Of a stretch of DNA of 14,826 nucleotides, positions 1-6,773 are shown one piece after another. This DNA is from Gammaproteobacteria bacterium (lineage in GTDB: Bacteria > Pseudomonadota > Gammaproteobacteria > S012-40), in assembly GCA_015491615.1 (NCBI GenBank), contig WFVN01000176.1, positions 1 to 14,826 on the forward strand. The letters run 5' to 3'. Numbering within the stretch: position 1 is the stretch's first letter; each line of letters starts with the position of its first letter. Both the position numbers and the translations under genes were made by a program. Below the pieces are notes generated by a model that made no database searches, was not told where the DNA came from, and saw nothing but the letters and a program-made list of their open reading frames with translations.

Positions 1-834
1 GCCGGCCACACCTACGAGAAGGACGGCGCCCTGTGGTTCCGTTCCACCGAATTCGGCGACGAGAAGGACCGCGTGCTGGTGCGTGAGAACGGCGACCCCA
101 CCTATTTCGCCTCCGACATCGCCTACCACCTGGACAAGTTCGAGCGCGGCTTCGAGCGCGTCATCGACATCTGGGGCGCCGACCACCACGGCTACGTGCC
201 GCGCGTGCGCGCCGCCCTCCAGGCCCTGGGCTGCGAAGTCTCCCGCTTCGACGTCCTCCTGGTGCAGTTCGCCGTCCTCTACCGGGGCGGGGAGAAGGTG
301 CAGATGTCCACCCGCTCGGGCGAATTCGTCACCCTGCGCCAGCTACGCGAGGAGGTGGGCACCGATGCCGCCCGCTTCTTCTACGTCATGCGCCGCTGCG
401 AGCAGCATTTGGATTTCGACCTGGACCTGGCCAAGTCGCAATCGGCGGACAACCCGGTGTACTACATCCAGTATGCCCACGCGCGCGTGTGCAGCGTCTT
501 CCGCCAGGCGCGCGAGAAGGGCCTGGCCTGGGACCGGGCGCGCGGTGAGGCGGCCCTCGGGCGGCTCACCGAGGACCATGAGCAGGCCCTCCTGGAGCGC
601 CTGTCCCGCTATCCCGAACTGGTGGAGGCGGCCGCCCTGGCCCACGAGCCGCACCAGATCGCCCACTACCTACGGGAGCTGGCCAACGATTTCCACACCT
701 ACTACAACGCCCACCCGTTCCTGGTGGACGACGCCGACCTGCGCAACGCCCGCCTGTGCCTCATCGAGGCCACCCGCCAGGTGATCGCCAACGGCCTCGG
801 CCTGCTGGGGGTCTCCGCCCCCGAGCGCATGTGA
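1..834 (+). CDS. argS: Arginyl-tRNA synthetase, C-terminal part (5' end outside window)
   Basis: Class I aminoacyl-tRNA synthetase that attaches arginine to tRNA-Arg in the cytoplasm. The reading frame is open from base 1, so the gene is cut by the window edge. The 277 residues present are about half of a usual ArgS (roughly 560-590). Visible are the end of the Rossmann catalytic domain (WGADHHGYVPR near fragment residue 58), the KMSKS-equivalent loop at residues 101-107 (QMSTRSG, followed by EFVTL), and the helical DALR anticodon-binding domain from about residue 150 to the end. The protein finishes in APERM, a very typical ArgS C-terminus. The signature loop lacks the canonical lysines, as in many bacterial ArgS proteins. 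The stop overlaps the start of the SPOR gene by one base (TGATG), which suggests translational coupling. The HIGH motif lies upstream of the window and cannot be seen. Confidence 0.97.
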   Translation, partial: AGHTYEKDGALWFRSTEFGDEKDRVLVRENGDPTYFASDIAYHLDKFERGFERVIDIWGADHHGYVPRVRAALQALGCEVSRFDVLLVQFAVLYRGGEKVQMSTRSGEFVTLRQLREEVGTDAARFFYVMRRCEQHLDFDLDLAKSQSADNPVYYIQYAHARVCSVFRQAREKGLAWDRARGEAALGRLTEDHEQALLERLSRYPELVEAAALAHEPHQIAHYLRELANDFHTYYNAHPFLVDDADLRNARLCLIEATRQVIANGLGLLGVSAPERM

Positions 835-1403
835 TGGCCAAGGCACCGGGCAAGGGCAAGCCTAAGGGCGCCACCGTCCCTGCGGGCGCTGCCGCGCGTC
901 CCTGCTGGAGCGGCTTCGCCGCCGGTCTCGCCCTGGGCCTGCTGGTGGCGGGGCTGGTCTATCTCAACGCCGGGCCGGCCCCGGAGGAGGAACGTGGGGC
1001 GGCGCGGGAGGCCCCGGCGGGAGGCGCCGGTGGCGAGGGCCGTTTCCAGTTCTACACCCTGCTGCCAGAGATGGAGGTGGTGGTGCCGGAACCGGAACCC
1101 GAGGCCCCGAGCGCCCCGCCGGCGGCGAGCGAGGCCCCGCCGGCACAGATCACCCGCCCGGGCACCTACGTCCTCCAGGCGGGTTCCTTCCGCCGCCGCG
1201 CCGATGCCGAGCGGCGCAAGGCCAGCCTCGCCCTGCTGGGGGTCCGCTCCACCATCCAGGCGGTGACCCTGGAGAACGGGGAGATTTGGTACCGGGTGCG
1301 CATCGGTCCCTACACCTCCCTGGAGGACCTCAACCGCACTCGGTCCCTGCTGCAGGAGAACGACGTGGACACCCTCCTCGTCCGCCTGCGCGAGAACACA
1401 TGA
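834..1403 (+). CDS. SPOR-domain membrane protein, FtsN-like
   Basis: A 189-residue bitopic inner-membrane protein. It has a short Lys-rich cytoplasmic tail (residues 1-22), one transmembrane helix (about 26-46), and a Pro/Glu/Ala-rich periplasmic linker (about 47-108) containing FYTLLPEMEVVVP. The C-terminal SPOR domain spans about 111-186 and starts at TYVLQAGSF. SPOR domains bind septal peptidoglycan stripped of stem peptides and target proteins to the division site. The gene right after argS in Pseudomonas-type gammaproteobacteria encodes this kind of FtsN-like protein, so a division role is likely but inferred. The ATG at 834 was chosen because it overlaps the argS stop and directly precedes the Lys-rich tail; the frame is open further upstream, but that part lies inside argS. 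In many relatives hslVU follows this gene; here a lipoprotein gene does. Confidence 0.9.
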   Translation: MAKAPGKGKPKGATVPAGAAARPCWSGFAAGLALGLLVAGLVYLNAGPAPEEERGAAREAPAGGAGGEGRFQFYTLLPEMEVVVPEPEPEAPSAPPAASEAPPAQITRPGTYVLQAGSFRRRADAERRKASLALLGVRSTIQAVTLENGEIWYRVRIGPYTSLEDLNRTRSLLQENDVDTLLVRLRENT

Positions 1404-1407
1404 GGAG
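1402..1407 (+). promoter_or_regulatory. Ribosome binding site of the lipoprotein gene
   Basis: GAGGAG lies six bases before the ATG at 1414 and overlaps the SPOR gene stop (TGA at 1401-1403). It is one of the clearest Shine-Dalgarno sites in the window and fixes the lipoprotein start. The two genes are probably co-transcribed. Confidence 0.75.
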
Positions 1408-1413
1408 ACGAGC

Positions 1414-1845
1414 ATGAAACGATGGCGAGCATGGGCGCTGATGGCGCTGATCACCCTGTTGTCCGCCTGCGTGGACACCGGCGTACCCCTGGAGACGGTG
1501 GTCGCCCAGGGCAACGAATACATGGCCGCCTACCAAGCCTGGGATAAGGAAAAGATGGCCAGTTTCTACTCCCCCAGAATGTTCACCCGCATGCCCGAGG
1601 AGGCTTGGTGGGAGATGCTGGAGGAGAAGCGGCGCCAGTTGGGGGCGCTGAAGTCCTACAGCCTCATGGGCAAGAGCAAGGATACCCGCTTCAGCGGCAT
1701 CTTCTACATCCTCCAGTACAAGACGGTGTACGAGCACGGGGATGCACGCGAGGTGATCACCTTCATCGAGCCGGTGGACGAGGACAGCCTCAAGATCTTC
1801 GCCCATAGCATTCAGATCAGGCGTCTGCGCCAGACCTCGGATTGA
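1414..1845 (+). CDS. Small predicted lipoprotein, function unknown
   Basis: A 143-residue protein with a lipoprotein signal: basic start MKRWR, a hydrophobic stretch, then a lipobox LSAC with the modified cysteine at residue 19. The mature part (about 125 residues) begins with a helical stretch containing a YMAAYQAWDKEKMASFYSP segment. It continues with alternating charged and aromatic segments that look like beta strands (FSGIFYILQYKTVYEH, EVITFIEP). This pattern of helices followed by a curved sheet, with length near 120, is reminiscent of the NTF2-like/SnoaL superfamily or DUF4019-like proteins; that is a fold guess, not an identification. Residue 20 is Val rather than Asp, so outer-membrane sorting by the Lol system is likely if Escherichia coli rules hold. 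It sits 10 bp after the SPOR gene with a good ribosome binding site, so a cell-envelope role is plausible. Confidence 0.82.
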   Translation: MKRWRAWALMALITLLSACVDTGVPLETVVAQGNEYMAAYQAWDKEKMASFYSPRMFTRMPEEAWWEMLEEKRRQLGALKSYSLMGKSKDTRFSGIFYILQYKTVYEHGDAREVITFIEPVDEDSLKIFAHSIQIRRLRQTSD

Positions 1846-1853
1846 TCCTCGAT

Positions 1854-1882
1854 CGCCCCGCTGTGAAGAACGGTTCGGGGCG
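1854..1882 (+). terminator. Possible hairpin after the lipoprotein gene
   Basis: CGCCCCG (1854-1860) and CGGGGCG (1876-1882) form a perfect 7-bp stem with a 15-base loop, 8 bp after the lipoprotein stop. There is no T-run after it, so it is not a classical intrinsic terminator. It could stabilise the 3' end or assist termination. Confidence 0.3.
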
Positions 1883-1970
1883 GCCTGGGGCGCGCCGTCG
1901 GGACGGGAGAGCGAAATTCCCGCGTTGGTTCTCATCCATCGCCCGGGGGCCGGCATTCAGGCCAGGGTGG

Positions 1971-2028
1971 CCATCGAGCGCCGCTGTCGGGCGACGAGTA
2001 CCTTCGCAACGGGGCGTCGTCTCGATGG
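1971..2028. repeat. Inverted repeat between convergent genes, possible bidirectional terminator
   Basis: CCATCGAG (1971-1978) and CTCGATGG (2021-2028) are perfect 8-base inverted copies 42 bases apart. Inside them, two smaller stems can form almost back to back: CGCC/GGCG (1979-1982 with 1989-1992) and ACGA/TCGT (1994-1997 with 2017-2020). The layout is compatible with a three-way junction on either strand. It lies 126 bp after the lipoprotein stop and 16 bp after the iron permease stop, where a bidirectional terminator would be expected, but neither side has a strong T-run. The rest of the 1846-2043 gap shows no credible gene. Confidence 0.35.
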
Positions 2029-2043
2029 CAGTACGACTTTCCC

Positions 2044-3936
2044 TCATCCACTCCGGCGGTTGTGGCGCCAGTACACCCAGGCGATGAGGGCGATGGTGAG
2101 AAGCTGGGCGCCGATCGTCTCCATGGTGGGATACAGACCCACCAGGTCCCAGCGCGGCAGGGGCAAGGAGTGGATCTCCAGCCAGCCAGCCTCTTGCAGG
2201 GCCGCCACGCCGTGGCCGATGAAGCTCACCGCCAATACCAGAAGGATGGCGGCATTGATGCTGAAGAACTGACGCAAGGGCAGGCGCCGGCCCAGGCGCA
2301 GAATGGCAAAGATGAGGGCGAGGAGGATGATGGTTCCCGTGCCCATCCCGGTCCACAGCATGTTGCGGGCGCTGTCGTCGGCTTGCATCCACAAGGCTTG
2401 ATAGAACAGCACCGTTTCGAACGCTTCTCGGTACACCGCCAGAAAGGCAATCCCGGTGAGGATCCACAGGGCACCGCCATGGAGGGTCTTCTGGATGCGT
2501 TCGCGCACGTATTCGCGCCAGCGATCGGTGTGGGTCTTGTCGTGCAGCCAGAAGCCCACATAGAGAAGAACCACTGCGGCCGCCAGGGCGGTGATGCCCT
2601 CGGTGAGTTCGCGTCCCGCGCCGGTGAGGGTGATCAGGTGGTTCGCGGCAACCCAGGTGAGGACACCGGCGGCGAGGGCACCGATCCAGCCGGCGTGCAG
2701 GTAGGGCAGGGCGTCACGGCGCCCGCCTTGGATGAGGACGCCGGCGATGGCCGCCAGCACCAGCACGGCCTCCAACCCTTCGCGCAAGATGATCACCAGT
2801 GAGCCGATGAACGTGGCGGTCTTGGTGAGCCGGTTGCGCTCTCCATAGGTTTCGGCTTGGTCCAAAAGGGTGTCGATGCGCTGCACCATGTCCGCCAGTT
2901 CGTCCACCGGTGCCTCCTCCCGCACCTTCTGGCGATAGAGGAGCATGAGGTTCTCGATTTCGGCGACCCGCTCCGCTTGTGTCGTGCGCAAGATCGGTTC
3001 CACCAGTTCGAAGCCTTCCAAATAGGCGGCGACGGCGTTTTGGTAAGCGCTTTCCCAATCACCGGTGCGCGCCGCCTCCAGGCTCTGGGCGAGGAGGGCG
3101 CGGGCGCGACCGAGTACCGAGCCGGTGTCCGCAAGGGCCTCGGGATGGGCGCGCAGATAAGCCATGAGAGCGACGCCGTCCATTCCCCATCGCTCCTCGG
3201 CCTCGGCAGGGGTGAGGGCGGTGAGGGTGGCGAGGTCCCAATGCAGCACATCCTCTTCCCATAGCGCCATGCCTCTTTCCCGTTCTTCCTGGCTGAAAGC
3301 CTTGGCACCCACATAGAAGGCCAGGGCCCACCGTTGTTCGTCGTCGAGCTCGTCGAAGGGGCGCATGGCGGTTCCGTCCACCCCTCGGGTGATGGCACTG
3401 TAGAGGCCGTAAAGGCTGCGTTGGAAGGCCCGTTCGCGGTCGTGGAAGTCGATGGGGGGCGGATCCAGGTCGGCGGCCTCGGGGCCGTCTCCCCGGCCGT
3501 TGGAGCCATGGCACTGAGCGCAATGGATGTCGTAGAGGGCCGGGGTCTGCGCCAGCACCGGCGGGCGCCGGGGGGCGAGGGTGACCTGGTAAGTCTCGGC
3601 CACCGCCTGTGCCAGATGGCGCGCCAAGTGACTCACCTCCGCGCCGGGGGCCTTGTCTTGGATCAGCCGCTGGAGCTCGAGGGCCCGCTCCAATAGTCGT
3701 TCCTTGCCAGGGTTCTCGGGGAGGGCCTGAAGGTCGCCCACCAGCTTGGTCGAGAACTCCACCTGTTCGGCGTATTCGAGTTCGTTGGCCACGCGCCCGT
3801 CCACCACCGCCCCGGGATAGTCCACGGAGAGATAGTCCAGGGTATGGAGCACGCCTCTGGGCTCGGTGGCGAGGACAGGGAGGGTGCCGAAGACGAACAA
3901 CAGAAGGAGGAAGGTCAGGGGGGGTATGGCATTCAT
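2044..3936 (-). CDS. Cytochrome c/FTR1 fusion iron permease
   Basis: A 630-residue membrane protein for high-affinity iron import. It starts with a signal sequence (MNAIPP plus a hydrophobic run, likely cut after VLA near residue 23). A helical periplasmic region follows, then a c-type cytochrome domain with one heme motif CAQCH (139-143) and a likely Met ligand at 191 (AMRPF). Next is a second helical region (about 260-370). The FTR1 permease domain runs from about 373 to the end with roughly seven transmembrane helices. It carries the two REXXE iron motifs of the family, REGLE (385-389) and REAFE (503-507). FTR1 proteins take up iron coupled to Fe(II) oxidation; the attached cytochrome could accept the electron, which is an inference. 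The ATG at 3936 was preferred to an in-frame TTG at 4002, because the signal peptide begins there and the Fur box would otherwise be coding. The gene is the last of the minus-strand block and has its own iron-responsive promoter region. Confidence 0.93.
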   Translation of the reverse strand: MNAIPPLTFLLLLFVFGTLPVLATEPRGVLHTLDYLSVDYPGAVVDGRVANELEYAEQVEFSTKLVGDLQALPENPGKERLLERALELQRLIQDKAPGAEVSHLARHLAQAVAETYQVTLAPRRPPVLAQTPALYDIHCAQCHGSNGRGDGPEAADLDPPPIDFHDRERAFQRSLYGLYSAITRGVDGTAMRPFDELDDEQRWALAFYVGAKAFSQEERERGMALWEEDVLHWDLATLTALTPAEAEERWGMDGVALMAYLRAHPEALADTGSVLGRARALLAQSLEAARTGDWESAYQNAVAAYLEGFELVEPILRTTQAERVAEIENLMLLYRQKVREEAPVDELADMVQRIDTLLDQAETYGERNRLTKTATFIGSLVIILREGLEAVLVLAAIAGVLIQGGRRDALPYLHAGWIGALAAGVLTWVAANHLITLTGAGRELTEGITALAAAVVLLYVGFWLHDKTHTDRWREYVRERIQKTLHGGALWILTGIAFLAVYREAFETVLFYQALWMQADDSARNMLWTGMGTGTIILLALIFAILRLGRRLPLRQFFSINAAILLVLAVSFIGHGVAALQEAGWLEIHSLPLPRWDLVGLYPTMETIGAQLLTIALIAWVYWRHNRRSG

Positions 3937-3954
3937 GATGATTCGACAGCTTCT

Positions 3955-3973
3955 GAGAATGAGAATGATTTTT
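3955..3973 (-). promoter_or_regulatory. Fur box upstream of the FTR1 gene
   Basis: On the plus strand the 19 bases read GAGAAT GAGAAT GATTTTT, matching 14 of 19 positions of the classical Fur consensus (GATAATGATAATCATTATC). They form three adjacent hexamer-like repeats in an AT-rich island within very GC-rich DNA. The site lies 18-37 bp before the permease ATG and just after a plausible -10 element, so iron-loaded Fur would block transcription. This fits the iron-uptake role of the gene. Confidence 0.8.
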
Positions 3974-3974
3974 A

Positions 3975-4002
3975 TTTTTACAGAAAAGGAGACGCTCCGC
4001 AA
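3975..4002 (-). promoter_or_regulatory. Candidate promoter for the FTR1 gene
   Basis: On the minus strand, TTGCGG (4002-3997) and TAAAAA (3980-3975) are 16 bases apart and resemble sigma-70 -35 and -10 elements (3/6 and 4/6 matches). The -10 element abuts the Fur box, as expected for a repressed promoter. The element also overlaps the 5' edge of the short gap after dctM. Confidence 0.45.
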
Positions 4003-4004
4003 CG

Positions 4005-5279
4005 TCAGCCGCGCCCGAGTAATCCGAGGGAGAGGGCGGGCCAGTAGGTGATGATCAAGACCGCCCCGAGCAGGATGAAGAAGAAGGGCAGGGTAGCGCG
4101 ATAGAGCTGCAGCACCGGCTTACCGAAACGATGACTGGCGATGAACAGGTTCATGCCCACCGGGGGGGTGAAATAGCCGATCTGCATGTTGGCCAGGAAG
4201 ACGATGCCCAGGTGCACCGGGTCGATGCCGTAGCCCAAGGCCACCGGCACCACGAGAGGGACGACGATCATGAGAGCGGAGAAGACGTCCAGGAGGGTCC
4301 CCAGCACGAGGAGGAACAGGTTGAGGAGAATGAGGAAGGCGAGGGGATCGGAGACGTGGGCGTTGATCCATCCGAACAACCGCTCGGGTACCTCGGCGTC
4401 GATGAGATAGTTGGTGGAGGCGAGGGAGAGCCCGAGGATGACGAGGATGGCGCCCACCAGGGTCATGGATTCGCGGATCACGGCAGGCAGGCGGCCGAGG
4501 GGGATCTCGCGCAGGATGAGCACCTCCACCACGAGGACGTAGAGGGCGGTCACTGCCGCCGCTTCGGAGACGGCGAACAGTCCCGAGTAGATGCCGCCGA
4601 GGACGAGGATCGGCAAGGGTAGCTCCCAGCGCGCCCGCCACAGGGCACGGCGTGCCCGTTCCCAACGGAAGGGGGTGGGGGGACGGCCGCGCCCCACCCA
4701 CATGCTGTAGGCGGCCATGAGGGAAATCATGAGCAGACCCGGGAGGAGACCGGCGGTGAACATGTCGTCCACGGTGAAGGGTTCCCCCATTCCCATCTGC
4801 TGTACCACTACCGCATAGAGGATGAGGGGCAGGGCGGGGGCGAAGAGGACGCCGAGGCTGCCGGCGGAGGTGAGCAGACCGAGGTTGAAGTTCTCCGGGT
4901 AGCCGGCCTGCTTCAGGGCCGGATAGAGGAGGGCGCCGAGGGCGACGATGGTGACCCCGGAGGCGCCGGTGAAAGCGGTCATGAGGGCGCAGGCCACCAG
5001 GGCCACCACCGCCAGGCCGCCGGGCATCCACCCGAGGAGGGCTTCGGAGAGCTCCACCAGACGTGCCGGCGCCCCCGATTCACTGAGCAGGTAACCGGCG
5101 AAGGTGAACAGGGGGATGGCCAGGAGGATGGGCATTTCCGCCAGGCGATAGAATTCCACCGCCACCGCCATGAGATCGGTGTCGGTGGCGGTGAAGCCGA
5201 GAAGGGCGGAGAGGGCGATGACGACGAACAGGGGCGCCCCCAGGAGGGCGAGGCCGATGAGAATGAGGGCTCCCGTCAC
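4005..5279 (-). CDS. dctM: TRAP transporter large permease subunit DctM
   Basis: The large membrane subunit of a tripartite ATP-independent periplasmic transporter, which moves solute across the inner membrane with an ion gradient. It is 424 residues long (usual about 425) and almost entirely hydrophobic, with about 11-12 transmembrane segments. Family landmarks are TGASGVTIVALGALLYPAL near residue 100, FAPALPLILYA near 145, and a C-terminal YFTPPVGMNLFIAS. The start is GTG at 5279, which overlaps the dctQ stop as GTGA; the frame stays open upstream, but that extension is antisense-like, Pro/Arg-rich and inside dctQ. It follows tatT, dctP and dctQ in one unit. The substrate cannot be told from the sequence. 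The FAPALP segment differs from the more common PPS-type segment of well-studied dicarboxylate systems, which fits a divergent TatT-linked subgroup. Confidence 0.93.
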   Translation of the reverse strand: MTGALILIGLALLGAPLFVVIALSALLGFTATDTDLMAVAVEFYRLAEMPILLAIPLFTFAGYLLSESGAPARLVELSEALLGWMPGGLAVVALVACALMTAFTGASGVTIVALGALLYPALKQAGYPENFNLGLLTSAGSLGVLFAPALPLILYAVVVQQMGMGEPFTVDDMFTAGLLPGLLMISLMAAYSMWVGRGRPPTPFRWERARRALWRARWELPLPILVLGGIYSGLFAVSEAAAVTALYVLVVEVLILREIPLGRLPAVIRESMTLVGAILVILGLSLASTNYLIDAEVPERLFGWINAHVSDPLAFLILLNLFLLVLGTLLDVFSALMIVVPLVVPVALGYGIDPVHLGIVFLANMQIGYFTPPVGMNLFIASHRFGKPVLQLYRATLPFFFILLGAVLIITYWPALSLGLLGRG

Positions 5280-5782
5280 GCCGCGGTGTCTCTCTCGTTG
5301 GGCGGGGGCGCCACGGCCTGGATGGCGAAGCGCAGGGCCATGACGGAAAAGCCCAGGGGGATGGCGAGTTCCACCACCCAGGCGGGGACGGCGCCGAAGG
5401 CGGGAGTGGCGTCCTGCCAGTCCATGATCACCAGGCGGGCACCCTGATAGGCCAGCAGGACGCACACCATGGCGCTCACCCCGTTCACCAGGCGCTCGTT
5501 GAGGCGCGACCAGCGGGGCGGCAGGAGGCGACCGAGGACGTCGATGCGGATGTGACTGCCGCTGCGGGTGGCGACCATCGCCCCCAACAGCCCCAGCCAC
5601 AGCACCAGGGCGCGCAGCACCGGCTCGGCCCAACTGAGGCCGCTGCCCCAAAGATTGCGGGCGAGGATTTGCCAGGCGGCGAGCCCCACCAGCACCAACA
5701 CCCCGACCACCAACAGGCCGTCCTCGAGGTGCAGACAGGCGCGGTGGAGACGGCGGAGAGGGCCGTCAGGGGGCGTCGCCAT
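5276..5782 (-). CDS. dctQ: TRAP transporter small permease subunit DctQ
   Basis: A 168-residue small membrane subunit of the TRAP transporter with four predicted transmembrane helices (about 22-42, 56-72, 100-118, 131-156). The family pattern is clear: SWAEPVLRALVLWLGLLG, followed by GSHIRIDVL at 75-83. DctQ partners with DctM and forms part of the docking site for the periplasmic binding protein. The ATG at 5782 lies inside the end of dctP (17-bp overlap), and the stop overlaps the dctM GTG by four bases, so the three genes are translationally coupled. No separate strong ribosome binding site is visible, as expected for coupled genes. Confidence 0.92.
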   Translation of the reverse strand: MATPPDGPLRRLHRACLHLEDGLLVVGVLVLVGLAAWQILARNLWGSGLSWAEPVLRALVLWLGLLGAMVATRSGSHIRIDVLGRLLPPRWSRLNERLVNGVSAMVCVLLAYQGARLVIMDWQDATPAFGAVPAWVVELAIPLGFSVMALRFAIQAVAPPPNERDTAA

Positions 5783-6773
5783 GGTGTTGTCGGTGGTCTT
5801 CCAGGAAACGGATCATGCGTCGGTAGAAGTCCGGATCGAAGGCCCCGTCGCGCCCCAGGGCCTCCATCGCCGGCCAGGTCTTGTCGCGCAGGATCCGGTC
5901 GGTACCGGGGGCGGGGGTGAGGAATTCCAGTCCTTGCTTGACCAGGGCATGGCGAGCGGCGGTCTCGTTCTCCCAGGTCTGGCGGCTGAACTCCTCCGAC
6001 AGACGGGAGATCACCTCGGCGATCACTTCGCGGTCCTGGGGCTTGACGCGCTTGAGCGCACGTTCGGAGAACAGCAGGCCGGTGAAGATGTAGCTCAGGG
6101 GCCGGTCGGTGACATACTTGACCCGCGTATGCCATTGCAGGGCCACCGCCCCGGAGAAGGGCGCGGCGATGGTGTCCACCAGGCCAGTCTGCAGACCGGT
6201 GAGGACGTCGGCGATGGGCAGGGGGATGGGGGACACACCGAGGGCCTTGAAAGCGGTTTCGGCGATGAAGTCGCCGCTGGGGATCCACGCCTTGCGCCCC
6301 TTGAGGTCGTTGGCGCCACGGATGGGATGATTGGACATGAGATGGGCGAAGCCGGCGTCGCTGAAGGCGTAGGCGACCAGGCCGGCCTCGGCCAGGCGCG
6401 CCTTGAGCTCGTCGTCGAAACGGGCGCGCAGGGCGGCGACTTCCTCCCGATCGCGCACCAGCAGGGGGACGCTGTAGAGATTGGCTTCGGGCACGACCAG
6501 GGCCATGCCGCCGTTGGTGAAGGCGCCGCCGTGGAGCTGGCCGATGCGCATTTTGCGCAACACGGTACGGTCGTCGCCCATCACTCCCCCGGGGAAGAAA
6601 CGCAGCTTGACGCGCCCGTCGGTCCGCTCGCGGATTTCCTGGGCGGCGGTCTTCATGGCGTCCATCCAGGGGGTACCGTCGGGGGCGACGGTGGCGATCT
6701 TGAGAGTCACCGCCTGCGCCGGCAGGGCGAGGACGAGGGCGGTGACGAGGGCGATGAGGTGGCGCATGGTCAT
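5766..6773 (-). CDS. dctP: TRAP transporter periplasmic binding protein DctP, TatT-associated type
   Basis: A 335-residue periplasmic solute receptor that hands its ligand to DctQM. The signal peptide is MTMRHLIAL plus a hydrophobic run, likely cut after AQA at residue 21. DctP-fold landmarks are LKIATVAPDGTPW (24-36), RFFPGGVMGDD (58-68), KMRIGQLHGGAF (74-85), the DLKG segment at 156-159, and ADVLTGLQTGLVD (188-200). At the position where most DctP proteins have the conserved arginine that grips the substrate carboxylate (KIRVP-like), this one reads KAWIP, with Trp at 163. That resembles what is reported for TatT-linked receptors such as Treponema Tp0957, thought to bind hydrophobic ligands; the likeness is from memory. 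The ATG at 6773 overlaps the tatT stop (ATGA). A second ATG at 6767 is also possible. Confidence 0.92.
   Translation of the reverse strand: MTMRHLIALVTALVLALPAQAVTLKIATVAPDGTPWMDAMKTAAQEIRERTDGRVKLRFFPGGVMGDDRTVLRKMRIGQLHGGAFTNGGMALVVPEANLYSVPLLVRDREEVAALRARFDDELKARLAEAGLVAYAFSDAGFAHLMSNHPIRGANDLKGRKAWIPSGDFIAETAFKALGVSPIPLPIADVLTGLQTGLVDTIAAPFSGAVALQWHTRVKYVTDRPLSYIFTGLLFSERALKRVKPQDREVIAEVISRLSEEFSRQTWENETAARHALVKQGLEFLTPAPGTDRILRDKTWPAMEALGRDGAFDPDFYRRMIRFLEDHRQHHGDAP

Noticed and set aside
101..107. Altered KMSKS loop in ArgS as a sign of inactivation
   Set aside because: QMSTRSG is a common ArgS variant, and the rest of the protein is well conserved.
1842..2272. Small plus-strand open frames after the lipoprotein gene
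   Set aside because: No ribosome binding site, no recognisable domain, and they run into the antisense of the iron permease.
3937..4002. TTG start adding 22 residues to the iron permease
   Set aside because: The extension would be encoded by the Fur box and promoter region, and it would displace a clear signal peptide starting at 3936.
5280..5651. Upstream extension of the dctM frame
   Set aside because: It lies within dctQ, is Arg/Pro-rich, and the GTG at 5279 overlapping the dctQ stop yields a full-length DctM.
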